A DNA stretch of 56,579 nt from Virgibacillus sp. AGTR (GTDB taxonomy: Bacteria > Bacillota > Bacilli > Bacillales > Amphibacillaceae): contig NZ_JAJERH010000023.1 in NCBI RefSeq assembly GCF_016919725.2, positions 1-56,579 of the forward strand. Reading direction: 5' to 3'. Under the pieces are notes generated by a model that searched no databases, had not been told where the DNA came from, and was given only the letters and a program-made list of their open reading frames with translations. A program made the translations under genes and the position numbers. Shown piece by piece: positions 48,121 to 56,562 of this stretch (positions are counted from its first letter, which is position 1; every line of letters starts with the position of its first letter).

Positions 48121-51100
48121 GTTCATTTGGAATTCCTGGTGGCGTAACAAGGAACGCTTCTTATTATTGATTATTGGCGCTCTTATCGTAAGTATTGGTC
48201 TTAGTTATTTAGTGGGTATTACCCAAGCATCAAACGCAACAATAGTGGATGAACTACAACAGAGATGGAAATCATCATACCACATTGTTGTACGTCCGCC
48301 CGATTCTCGTAGTGTGACTGAAGAACAAAACTTATTAGAGCCAAATTATCTCAGTGGACTTTCTGGTGGTATAACGCTCAACCAATACAAAGAAATTAAG
48401 AAAATGACAGATATTGATGTAGCAGCTCCTATTGCTATGATGGGATATATGCAAAATTCTACTCAACTTAATCAAGTTAACTATTCAGAACCAGGTATTT
48501 ATCGTATGACAATAAAAGAAACAACTAATACAGGTGTTAAACAGGAAGTAGATGAAAGTAACATTTATTTTACGGTAAATTGGGATGTCCCAAAAGATAC
48601 AAGTGAATATGGTGTTACTAGATTTTTAGGGGATTTATCGTATGGAACGAATGTATTAATTGCAGGTATTGATCCGAAAGCAGAAGCGGAACTAGTAGGT
48701 ATTAATCATGCAATTGTGAATGATAGTGAGTATCTTAATGAGAAAGATTCTGTTAAAGCTGAAGAAGTCATTGATGGAATTAAGACAAATAAAATACCGG
48801 TCATTATAAGTAACCAAGAATATGTAGACGGTAAAATTAATTATACAATTGAAAAACTCGAACTACAGTTTGGAGATGACCCTACTTCTGTAATGGAAAA
48901 AATTAAGGAAAAAGGTGGGAAATCTTATTTAGAAAAAGTTGCTGGGACTGAAGTTGATCAATTTAACTATACCACTAAGGAAGCCCATCAAAAAGTTGTC
49001 AAGCAAATTAGTGACAATATTAATTCTAAAGATTCTAGCTGGATGCCGTATAAACCCTCTTCAGTAAATTACCGAGAAGTAACTAGCCCATACGTTGAAA
49101 GGTGGCCATTTGCTTATGAAGTAGAGCCGTATATTGTACCAGAAGATTCATTACTTGCTGTTAATTATGCCTATCGTCCAATATCTATGTTTGGTGACGA
49201 AAGTTCTTCTTGGCCGAGAATTCAATTAGACTTTAAAGGGGTATTTGATCCAAGTAAATTAAATGTATCCAAAGATCCTTTAACAGAACTACCGATGGAA
49301 ACTTACTTTCCTTCCAAAGCGCAATGGGTGTTAGATGATAATGGGAAACCAATTAATCCTCCAAAAAAAATGAAACCATTAAATAATCCATACGGTTTTT
49401 TAACAAAGCCACCTTTAATGCTTACTACACTGCAATCTGCTGCCGAAATATTAGGAGATGAACCCATATCTGCAATTCGTCTGAAAATAAAGGGTGTAAA
49501 AGAATTAAATAAAGAAAGTGAACAAAAGCTACAGGCAGTTGCGAAAAGAATAGAAGATAAAACAGGTTTGTTAACTGATATTACCTTAGGATCGTCTCCA
49601 CAACCAGCACTCACCCATATTCCAAAAGTAGGAAATGAAAAGAGTATCGGTTGGGTGGAACAGCCTTGGATTAAACTAGGATCATCTGTAACCATTTTTC
49701 AGGAATCTAAAGTAGGGATGTCGGGTGTTATTGCAAGTGTTATTATTGTGGCAATTGTATATGTGTTTTCATCAAATATTATTATGATGTATGCAAGAAA
49801 AAAAGAGTTTGCAGTCTTGCTTTCCATTGGGTGGAGACCGAATCAATTAAGCAAATTACTCTTTATTGAGGCAACACTAATTGGTTTATTTGTGTCGATA
49901 ATTAGTTGGCTTATTCTTGGGCTGATATATGTAATGCATGATATACAAACATCAGCTATTCGCTTATTTCTTATTGGCATAATGGGTATTACTATATATG
50001 TAGCGGGGGCTATTATTCCTGGGTTATTAGTGAGAAAGGTTCCTCCATTTGAAACGATGAAAGCGGGAGAAGTATCCACTCATAAAAGACATTTATTTAA
50101 AACTAAAACAATTCTTAGTATGAGTTTCAAGAACCTGCTTACAAAGTGGAAACGAAGTATTTTATCAGTAATATCTATCGCATTGCCAACAAGTCTGTTA
50201 ATCTTCTTCTTGTTTGTCACTTTTCATTTACGTGGAACTATGTTTACGACATGGCTAGGTGAGTATGTAGCATTAGAAGTTGGGATGATGCATTATGTAG
50301 CGATGGGCGTTGCAATTGCAATCGCTATTTTAACTACCACGGAAATTATTTGGCAAAATGTAGCGGAAAGGCAACCTGAACTTGCGGTTCTTAAAGCAGT
50401 TGGATGGCAGAACAGAACAATTCGATTGTTAGTGCTAATTGAAGGTGCAATAAGCGGATTAATTGCTGGGTTGCTTGGAATAATTTTTGCCTTCGGAATG
50501 GTATGGGGAATATATCATCAGTTTCCAATTGAAAGAATACCATTCTTTCTCCTTACTATTTTTATTCCAATTACTACCGGCATAGTAGGGGCAACATTAC
50601 CAGCAAAAAAAGCAGTAAAAATACAGCCTTATGAAGGGTTGACTGGTGGTGTTGTCAATTCAAAGAAAACTGAAAAAAATTTCCGGTATGTGTTTAGCAC
50701 AATGGGTATTTGTCTATTTATAGGTATTATTGCTTTGTTGGCGCAAGCGATCCCTGATGTACAAGAATCAACTAATAATAAGCAATCAAAAGCTTCAGAT
50801 GTGAAGGGAACTTCGGGAGAAGTTAAAGAAGTTTTTTCATCTGACCATAGCCAATCGGAAATAGATACAACTATAGAAAAATCTAAAAAAGAGTCTTTGC
50901 AAAGTATAGTTAAAAGTGCAACAAAGGTTTTTCATTTAGGTAAAACCTATCAAGATGGAGATAGAAGGTTTACTTTTACATTATTGGAGGAGGCTCCAAC
51001 AGATATTGAAAAGAAAAGTGAGGATACAAAATTCATAACTATATCCTCTGAATTAGTTAGAGATAAAATACCTTTAGCAACGGTTATTGATTATCAACCG

Positions 51101-51343
51101 CATATAACGTACCGCTTGGTTGATGACAAAGGTTTCGAATATGAGCCAGTAGATTATCAAGTTTTAGAGTCAGAAAATTGGAAGGGAAGAATACGATTAG
51201 GATCACCTGGAAAAGTTAAGTTGTCACTGACTTATGAGGTACCTAAAGATACTAACAATTTGATATTGAAAGGTTTTCACAGATTTTGGGCAAAATCAGG
51301 TATTCTTGTGGTAAAGATGACTGGTAAAGTAGAGCAGGATTAA
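48113..51343 (+). CDS. FtsX-family ABC permease with extra C-terminal domain
   Basis: A 1,076-residue permease. Helix 1 is near residues 12-35, followed by a very large extracytoplasmic domain (about 36-535). Next come helices in SGVIASVIIVAIVYVFSSN and the typical FtsX motif EFAVLLSIGWRPNQL, then a second FtsX half with PELAVLKAVGWQNRTIRLL. After a final helix (about 885-905), a soluble extracellular domain of about 170 residues follows, resembling DUF4352-like folds. The ATG at 48113 has GGAG eight bases upstream and overlaps the ATPase gene by eight bases. It may extrude or sense peptides. Proximity to the cysteine-rich peptide cluster makes self-protection a reasonable guess. Confidence 0.85.
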   Translation: MFRFIWNSWWRNKERFLLLIIGALIVSIGLSYLVGITQASNATIVDELQQRWKSSYHIVVRPPDSRSVTEEQNLLEPNYLSGLSGGITLNQYKEIKKMTDIDVAAPIAMMGYMQNSTQLNQVNYSEPGIYRMTIKETTNTGVKQEVDESNIYFTVNWDVPKDTSEYGVTRFLGDLSYGTNVLIAGIDPKAEAELVGINHAIVNDSEYLNEKDSVKAEEVIDGIKTNKIPVIISNQEYVDGKINYTIEKLELQFGDDPTSVMEKIKEKGGKSYLEKVAGTEVDQFNYTTKEAHQKVVKQISDNINSKDSSWMPYKPSSVNYREVTSPYVERWPFAYEVEPYIVPEDSLLAVNYAYRPISMFGDESSSWPRIQLDFKGVFDPSKLNVSKDPLTELPMETYFPSKAQWVLDDNGKPINPPKKMKPLNNPYGFLTKPPLMLTTLQSAAEILGDEPISAIRLKIKGVKELNKESEQKLQAVAKRIEDKTGLLTDITLGSSPQPALTHIPKVGNEKSIGWVEQPWIKLGSSVTIFQESKVGMSGVIASVIIVAIVYVFSSNIIMMYARKKEFAVLLSIGWRPNQLSKLLFIEATLIGLFVSIISWLILGLIYVMHDIQTSAIRLFLIGIMGITIYVAGAIIPGLLVRKVPPFETMKAGEVSTHKRHLFKTKTILSMSFKNLLTKWKRSILSVISIALPTSLLIFFLFVTFHLRGTMFTTWLGEYVALEVGMMHYVAMGVAIAIAILTTTEIIWQNVAERQPELAVLKAVGWQNRTIRLLVLIEGAISGLIAGLLGIIFAFGMVWGIYHQFPIERIPFFLLTIFIPITTGIVGATLPAKKAVKIQPYEGLTGGVVNSKKTEKNFRYVFSTMGICLFIGIIALLAQAIPDVQESTNNKQSKASDVKGTSGEVKEVFSSDHSQSEIDTTIEKSKKESLQSIVKSATKVFHLGKTYQDGDRRFTFTLLEEAPTDIEKKSEDTKFITISSELVRDKIPLATVIDYQPHITYRLVDDKGFEYEPVDYQVLESENWKGRIRLGSPGKVKLSLTYEVPKDTNNLILKGFHRFWAKSGILVVKMTGKVEQD

Positions 51344-51381
51344 AAATATAGCATAAAATGAATCTCCAATGATATTATAAT

Positions 51382-51406
51382 AGGCTGGTTCTTGTCCAGC
51401 CTTTTT
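51382..51406 (+). terminator. Terminator of the ABC-FtsX operon
   Basis: AGGCTGG (51382-51388) pairs with CCAGCCT (51396-51402), loop of seven, followed by TTTTT. It faces the convergent peptidase gene. Confidence 0.75.
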
Positions 51407-51436
51407 AGGTTTATAGAACAAAGATTAAGACTAATA

Positions 51437-52582
51437 TTATGTATATTTTAAGTAGAAAGTCTTTAATTGATTATGTAGATCGTCATAGTTATCCAAGTTT
51501 TGTACTAAAGCCATGTTCGTCCGTGCATTCAATTTTTTTAATTTGCATTGTGTTCTACTATTAATATAATTAAATTCCTTTAAATTTTTAAATATATTAT
51601 CAAGTTTTTGCAACCCATATTTACTGAAAAGGAAATAAACTAATAGAAAACCTTGGTTATATATTTCATGACCAGATCTATAGTCAAGTTTGTTTAATTC
51701 TGATAAGGATAAGAGAGTATAGCCAACATCCTTTAGAACTTTTTTTACATAATTTTCCGAATTACTCGCAGAAAAATTAATAGAATTACCTTTAAATATA
51801 AAAGATTTTTCTAATAGAACAGCTAGTCCTTCTTGTAGCCACAGTGAAGCATTATCATTAGTGATATTTGAAAGCATTTTATGTGATAGTTCATGAGTTA
51901 GCATTTGTAAAAAAATTTTTGTCTTTTCTTTCGTATAATGGGGTACCAAAATTTTAATAGATTCTTTTTCTTCACTCCAACCGTACGTTGTAAAACAGGG
52001 TATGGAAGTTGAGATTTGATCTAAAGTGCTAAATATTTTAATTTTAACCTGATTTGGATTCCATTTAAATAATTTATTGTAATTATCTATAATTCTATTG
52101 CCATAATTTATTGCTAATAAAGCCTGGTCATGAACGTCTTTAAAGTATTTTACGTCTATATTCTGGCTTTTAACATTTAAAAAAGGGTAATCATCTAGTA
52201 TCCATTTACTATGAGAACTATCTTTTACTATACGGTATACTACACTATAATCTTTAACCCTTCCAGACGGTCTAGTAATTTTTAAATTAAAATATAGCAG
52301 TCCCTGCTTCTTATTACATAGTTTAATTTTATGGACCGAAGTTTCAAAAATAAAGAACTGCTTTTTTTGAGCTACTACTTCCTCCATCCATCTATGTTGC
52401 TCCTCGTAAAAAATAGAGTTTAAAGAATTCTGGAAACTCATAAATGTATCGATATCATTATTGTTTATGCTTTTTATTAAACCAGAAAAGTGTTTTTTAA
52501 TCTTGTATTTAACTTGTTTTCTCTTTGTAAATAAATTCAGAAGCCATCTTGCAATAATATAAATCCATATTCTTTTTACCAT
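51437..52582 (-). CDS. Membrane-anchored gluzincin metallopeptidase (peptidase MA-like)
   Basis: A 381-residue protein with one N-terminal membrane segment (about residues 4-20), a domain of about 120 residues of unknown fold, and a metallopeptidase domain. Its zinc motif THELSHKML (HExxH, about residue 230) is followed by WLQEGLAVLLEKS, whose Glu is the third ligand in the gluzincin/peptidase MA pattern. AAAGGAA lies nine bases before the ATG. It sits 21 bases beyond the terminator that follows the cysteine-rich peptide gene, so it should receive read-through transcripts. It could mature the peptide, degrade it for immunity, or act on the envelope. The gene is very AT-rich. Confidence 0.82.
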   Translation of the reverse strand: MVKRIWIYIIARWLLNLFTKRKQVKYKIKKHFSGLIKSINNNDIDTFMSFQNSLNSIFYEEQHRWMEEVVAQKKQFFIFETSVHKIKLCNKKQGLLYFNLKITRPSGRVKDYSVVYRIVKDSSHSKWILDDYPFLNVKSQNIDVKYFKDVHDQALLAINYGNRIIDNYNKLFKWNPNQVKIKIFSTLDQISTSIPCFTTYGWSEEKESIKILVPHYTKEKTKIFLQMLTHELSHKMLSNITNDNASLWLQEGLAVLLEKSFIFKGNSINFSASNSENYVKKVLKDVGYTLLSLSELNKLDYRSGHEIYNQGFLLVYFLFSKYGLQKLDNIFKNLKEFNYINSRTQCKLKKLNARTNMALVQNLDNYDDLHNQLKTFYLKYT

Positions 52583-52602
52583 TATTTAGCATTCCTTTCT
52601 CT

Positions 52603-52644
52603 AAAAATAAGACTGCCGACTTTTTTATCGGCAGTCTTATTTTT
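52603..52644 (-). terminator. Strong terminator/attenuator after the cysteine-rich peptide gene
   Basis: AAAAATAAGACTGCCGA (52603-52619) and TCGGCAGTCTTATTTTT (52628-52644) form a perfect 17-bp stem with an eight-base loop and a T run. Its location between a small structural gene and the peptidase gene is typical of an arrangement that makes much of the first product and less of the second. Confidence 0.9.
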
Positions 52645-52671
52645 GCTTGCTCGTCAGACGGATTTAAAAAG

Positions 52672-52839
52672 TTAACAGGGACATTCTGCAACAAATTCTG
52701 AGCATACTGTGCCATCACGCCCATCATATACTTCTCTGCACAATGCATCTCTCTTGAAAATTCTAAAGCAATCATAGTCATAACAGCAATAATCTTTACT
52801 CTTACGAAACGCAGCATCTCCACATGGTACATATTGCAT
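52672..52839 (-). CDS. Cysteine-rich 55-residue peptide, candidate disulfide-rich bacteriocin
   Basis: This short gene has an almost ideal ribosome binding site (AGGAGGTGA, seven bases before ATG), a promoter about 100 bases upstream and a perfect 17-bp terminator 28 bases downstream. The product has eight cysteines at 6, 18, 19, 24, 34, 46, 53 and 55, many aromatic and charged residues, and no hydrophobic signal segment. It begins MQYVPCGDAAF and ends VCSEFVAECPC. Neighbours encode thiol-redox proteins, an exporter and a metallopeptidase. The size and cysteine load recall defensin-like bacteriocins such as laterosporulin, as an analogy only. I know no named family. A 107-codon frame overlaps it, but with no such signals. 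Confidence 0.8.
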   Translation of the reverse strand: MQYVPCGDAAFRKSKDYCCYDYDCFRIFKRDALCREVYDGRDGTVCSEFVAECPC

Positions 52840-52946
52840 AATCTTCACCTCCTATTGAGGAATTATATTAATAGTTTTATTAAAACTACTAAAAACTAAG
52901 AAACATATTATATATAATTATTGAATGTTCAAACTATTAAAAGAGA

Positions 52947-52975
52947 ATCTTAAGGGGAAAATTGTTAATTGTCAA
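52947..52975 (-). promoter_or_regulatory. Consensus sigma-A promoter of the cysteine-rich peptide gene
   Basis: On the minus strand TTGACA (52975-52970), a 17-bp spacer and TAAGAT (52952-52947) are close to ideal, giving a leader of about 100 bases before the peptide ATG. Confidence 0.8.
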
Positions 52976-53006
52976 GATTTGATTCAGGTATCCCTTACTA
53001 TAATAG

Positions 53007-53564
53007 TTATAAAAAGTGAATTGCTTTATATGGAACTGGAGTAGCATTTTCTGCAATATAATTGTGATTTATTTTTACAAAAGCTGGCATAAACTTGAGT
53101 TTTAAAGTTTTGTATAGTGACTGATTTACTAGGTAGACCCTAAAAGAATTATTGTATAACATTACTAATTCTTTCGCTTTATCAACATCTTGTTCCTTAA
53201 AAATAACAAAGTAATTATCTTTTTGGTTACTGTTGAAGAATTCTTCAAAGTTAATACTACATTGAAGACAACTTTTATCCAAAAAAACTAAAATACTATC
53301 ATTGTGAACCAAATTGTGTAGTTCAATATAAGAATTATCCCAAGGGTCCTTAAGTATTAGATTAGGAATTTTAATGCCTTGGGCAAACCCACTAGAATTA
53401 ATATTTAATTCTCGCTGCTCAAATCTTTTTTCTACAGAATCAATCCATTTCTTATATTTAGACCACCAAGTAAGTAATCTATACAGTAGGTAGATAACCA
53501 TAACAAGGCATATTAAAATTAAAAAACTGTTTATAAAATTAAAATACAATTTATCACACCACAC
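53007..53564 (-). CDS. Membrane-anchored thioredoxin-fold protein (CLQC)
   Basis: A 185-residue protein with an N-terminal membrane helix (about residues 10-33) and a redoxin domain facing outward. FLDKSCLQCSINF (about residues 95-107) carries the CxxC redox centre, and FMPAFVKI holds the cis-proline found opposite it in thioredoxin folds. This is the plan of MauD/TlpA-type thiol-disulfide proteins. The GTG start has no clear ribosome binding site, so the exact N-terminus is uncertain. The promoter TTGACT-16-TAAAAT at 53620-53593 overlaps that of the divergent exporter gene. It precedes the cysteine-rich peptide gene and probably helps form or correct its disulfides. Confidence 0.78.
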   Translation of the reverse strand: MWCDKLYFNFINSFLILICLVMVIYLLYRLLTWWSKYKKWIDSVEKRFEQRELNINSSGFAQGIKIPNLILKDPWDNSYIELHNLVHNDSILVFLDKSCLQCSINFEEFFNSNQKDNYFVIFKEQDVDKAKELVMLYNNSFRVYLVNQSLYKTLKLKFMPAFVKINHNYIAENATPVPYKAIHFL

Positions 53565-53573
53565 AGTAATTTA

Positions 53574-53620
53574 TTTACAATTCTTACATTTCATTTTATA
53601 CTATTATTTAAAAGAGTCAA
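53574..53620. promoter_or_regulatory. Overlapping divergent promoters
   Basis: Plus strand: TTTACA (53574-53579), 17 bp, TATACT (53597-53602), driving the exporter operon. Minus strand: TTGACT (53620-53615), 16 bp, TAAAAT (53598-53593), driving the CLQC protein. The two -10 boxes overlap by two bases, so polymerase binding on one side should exclude the other. Confidence 0.55.
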
Positions 53621-53652
53621 CCTATTCTGAAAAAATATTGGAGTGTAATATT

Positions 53653-55452
53653 TTGCGAACTAAACAAATTATTTCATCTTTATCCTTCAGTTATAAAAGT
53701 GTATGGGGTGTTAGTAGAATAGGTCTAACGGTAATTCTAACTACCAAAATTATTCTAGGATTTCTACCTTTACTTAGTGTATGGCTTTTTGAAAATTTAT
53801 TTGATAGTATTTTGGCTGCTGTAAAGGAAAATGCATTTTCTATAGAAATTATGTTATATCTAGCGGGTCTAGCGGGGACGGTATTTTTTGCTTTTGCATT
53901 TAACAAGTTTACAGATATAGTAAGGAGTATTTTAATCTATAAATTTGAAGTGAAAATGAAAGGAAAACTTTTTAATTCAGCTAAAGATATATCGTATATT
54001 AACTATGAAGATCCACGATTTCAGAATAGTTTTTTACGTGCTTTTACTGGACAAAAAAATATTATCAGTGTGGTTGATAGTAGTACAACTATTATTCAAA
54101 CTACGATTTCCCTCATATCTGTCTTAATATATTTAATAAATATTAGCAAATATTTTTTAATTCTTTTATTTGTAATGGTTATTCCATTAATCTTTATTGA
54201 AACTAAATATGGCAAACAAAGATTTAATTTATCTAAAGGGTTAGTTGAGAGAGGACGTAAGGAAAATTACTTTGAAAGTTTATTAATAAGACGTGAATCC
54301 TTAAAAGAAATTAGAATAAATAATCTTGAGAACTTTTTTATCTTAAAATGGCAAACAAGTTATATAAAAAACGCAAAAGAAAAAATAAAACTTGATATCA
54401 AACAAACAAAGTGGTTATTTCTTGCAAATTTACTTCTTTTCATTTCATTTATTGGTTCAGGTACCTATGTATACTATTTAATGGTAAATGGATTATTAAC
54501 AATTGGTGCATTAGCAGCTGTTTTACAAGCTATACAAAGATTACAAGGAATAGTCCCCAGTTTTACAGGGAGTTTATCAAATTTCTATGAGTATACTTTG
54601 CATGTAAGAGAATTTATAAATTTCCTGCCGCCAATTAATAAATGCATTGAGGAAAAAGAGACGATTAATTCATTGGAGTCAATCGAAGCTACCAACTTAA
54701 CGTTCTATTATCCAGATAAATTAGAGCCTAGCCTTGACAATTTAAATCTTAGTATTAAGAAAGGGAAGAAAACTGCTATTATAGGAGGTAATGGGGCGGG
54801 AAAAACCACTCTAGTTAAGTGTTTGACAGGTCTATATGATACAAATGATATGATAAAAATAAATACTGAATATGATATATCAAAAATTATAAAAAAAAGC
54901 TATTGGGATAAAATTAGTGTGCTTTTTCAAGATTTTAATAAATACGACCTTACAGTGAAAGAAAACATCGGTATGACTAATCTTGATAAGTTAGAGAATA
55001 AGGAAGCAATCGCTAAATATATGAAATATACAGGTTTACATACTTACGTAGAAAAATTACCTTTGAAATATAACAGTGTACTTGGAAGGCTATTCAATGG
55101 TGGCCAAGAATTATCTGGCGGGCAGTGGCAAAAATTAGCAATAGCAAGGGCTTTATTCAAAGAAGGGGATATTCTTTTTTTGGATGAACCAACTTCTGCA
55201 CTCGACCCTGAAAGTGAGCTATTTGTAATTGAAAATCTTTTTGAAGTAATCGGAGATTTAGGAGTTGTTTATATTACCCATCGTATCAATGTGGCCATGC
55301 TCGCAGATGAGATAATTTTGATGGAAAACGGTAGAATAATTGAACAAGGATCACATGAAAGATTAGTTAAACAGAGGGGAAGATACTTTGAGCTTTACAA
55401 TAAGCAAATTGAACAACTAAAAAAGAGGAGGGGTGGTGTTTCGGTTGGGTGA
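53653..55452 (+). CDS. Exporter-type ABC transporter (membrane domain fused to ATPase)
   Basis: A 599-residue half-transporter with six membrane helices (about residues 15-300) and a C-terminal ATPase: Walker A IIGGNGAGKTTL (about 375), Q-loop VLFQDFNKYDLTVKEN, signature ELSGGQWQKLAIARAL (about 490), Walker B ILFLDEPTSALDP and H-loop YITHR. It lacks an N-terminal C39 peptidase, so it cannot remove a double-glycine leader, which fits the leaderless-looking peptide nearby. The TTG at 53653 lies nine bases after GGAG; the TTG at 53638 precedes that site. It overlaps the MauE-like gene by about 17 bases. Confidence 0.88.
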   Translation: MRTKQIISSLSFSYKSVWGVSRIGLTVILTTKIILGFLPLLSVWLFENLFDSILAAVKENAFSIEIMLYLAGLAGTVFFAFAFNKFTDIVRSILIYKFEVKMKGKLFNSAKDISYINYEDPRFQNSFLRAFTGQKNIISVVDSSTTIIQTTISLISVLIYLINISKYFLILLFVMVIPLIFIETKYGKQRFNLSKGLVERGRKENYFESLLIRRESLKEIRINNLENFFILKWQTSYIKNAKEKIKLDIKQTKWLFLANLLLFISFIGSGTYVYYLMVNGLLTIGALAAVLQAIQRLQGIVPSFTGSLSNFYEYTLHVREFINFLPPINKCIEEKETINSLESIEATNLTFYYPDKLEPSLDNLNLSIKKGKKTAIIGGNGAGKTTLVKCLTGLYDTNDMIKINTEYDISKIIKKSYWDKISVLFQDFNKYDLTVKENIGMTNLDKLENKEAIAKYMKYTGLHTYVEKLPLKYNSVLGRLFNGGQELSGGQWQKLAIARALFKEGDILFLDEPTSALDPESELFVIENLFEVIGDLGVVYITHRINVAMLADEIILMENGRIIEQGSHERLVKQRGRYFELYNKQIEQLKKRRGGVSVG

Positions 55453-55999
55453 TTTTTTTATTTCTATAGGTAGTTATTTAATTTCGATTATTTTTATTGC
55501 TTCTTTTATTGATAAGATAACAAATTGGAAAATTTTCAAAGTAAAGGTAGAAGAATATAGAATAATACCAAATCGTTTAATTAAACCTTTAAGTACAATT
55601 TTTATGGCTACTGATGCTTACATAGGTTTTATGTTTTTATTAAAAGAAATAGGTCTATTGAATATACTGTTATTAGTTTTCATATTGATAGTATATACTA
55701 CAGCTATATTAATTAATTTGTTTCGAGGTAATATTTATATTTCTTGTGGATGTGGTGGCGTTCTTGAAAGCGACAAACTATCTACCTTACTTGTATATCG
55801 TAATATAGTATTGATAATTTTAGGTATTTCTTTGTTGAAAATGAATGATTTTCTAAACATTAACTCGGACAGCTACATTGTTCTTCCTTTTTTAGTTTCT
55901 ATAGCAATCCTATTATTATATGGTGTCGCTAAAGTATTTATCGAACATAATATAATGATTAGAAAGTTACGTGCTAGGTTAGTATATTTTGAAGAATAA
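55436..55999 (+). CDS. MauE/DoxX-type redox-associated membrane protein
   Basis: A 187-residue protein with four or five membrane helices and a cysteine pair in ISCGCGG (about residue 103), as in MauE-type proteins, which with MauD are required for forming the many disulfides of methylamine dehydrogenase small subunit. Here it should exchange electrons between the membrane and the thioredoxin-fold proteins. The start is uncertain: GTG at 55436 is four bases after AGGAGG and TTG at 55445 is thirteen. It overlaps the exporter gene and is followed after 14 bases by the CPIC redoxin gene. Confidence 0.82.
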   Translation: MFRLGDFFISIGSYLISIIFIASFIDKITNWKIFKVKVEEYRIIPNRLIKPLSTIFMATDAYIGFMFLLKEIGLLNILLLVFILIVYTTAILINLFRGNIYISCGCGGVLESDKLSTLLVYRNIVLIILGISLLKMNDFLNINSDSYIVLPFLVSIAILLLYGVAKVFIEHNIMIRKLRARLVYFEE

Positions 56000-56013
56000 C
56001 AGGGGGAGTTTAT

Positions 56014-56562
56014 ATGATCATGGATGTTATGATAACGGTGATTCTCGTCTTACTTATAGCAGTTCTAGGTATTCTTTATTACATGTTAAAATATAACAGT
56101 AATTTTCTAAAACAGATTCAAAGTATAAAGGGGATTCAATTTAATACATTGGATATAGGTGAAGAATCTCCTCTCTTTAGAGTGATGGATGATAATGGGA
56201 AAAAAGTTATTGCAAAACAGTTATTCTATAATAAGAATACTTTAATATTATTTGTGAATTCTAAGTGTCCAATTTGCAAATCAATTTTAGGTAAAGTGGA
56301 CTTAATAAATGATAATTACGATCTTAACATAATTGTGATAAATAATGATGAGTCTTTAGATGATTCGCTAATTAAAAAGTTATTACCACTTTCCATCACT
56401 TACATTAGATCAGTTTATATAACGACAGCGTATCATGTCTATACTACTCCAATGGGAGTTCTTATAGAAAACGGGAAAGTTAAACAGTACAGTAAAATAT
56501 CGGATTTTTATGTACTTAATAATATGTTGGTTTCTGAGAAAGGAAAACAAATAGCAAATTAA
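56014..56562 (+). CDS. Membrane-anchored thioredoxin-fold protein (CPIC), TlpA/MauD-like
   Basis: A 182-residue protein with an N-terminal helix (about residues 5-25), an AhpC/TlpA-type start (GEESPLFRVMDDNGKKV), the redox centre VNSKCPICKSIL (about residues 87-98) and a cis-proline segment YTTPMGVLIENGKV. It has the layout of MauD-type disulfide proteins and is the second such protein in this locus, the other lying across the divergent promoter. GGGGGAG lies seven bases before the ATG. It follows the MauE-like gene directly; the cluster may continue past the window end. Confidence 0.85.
   Translation: MIMDVMITVILVLLIAVLGILYYMLKYNSNFLKQIQSIKGIQFNTLDIGEESPLFRVMDDNGKKVIAKQLFYNKNTLILFVNSKCPICKSILGKVDLINDNYDLNIIVINNDESLDDSLIKKLLPLSITYIRSVYITTAYHVYTTPMGVLIENGKVKQYSKISDFYVLNNMLVSEKGKQIAN

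Noticed and set aside
52509-52832. A 107-codon minus-strand frame across the cysteine-rich peptide gene
   Set aside because: It has no ribosome binding site at its start, reads straight through the 17-bp terminator into the peptidase gene, and is out of phase with the well-signalled cysteine-rich frame.
53562-53594. In-frame ATG upstream of the CLQC redoxin gene (MKCKNCK then a stop)
   Set aside because: It is closed by TAA before the GTG and lies at or before the expected transcription start, so it cannot be a normal N-terminus. A third nonsense mutation is possible but unsupported.
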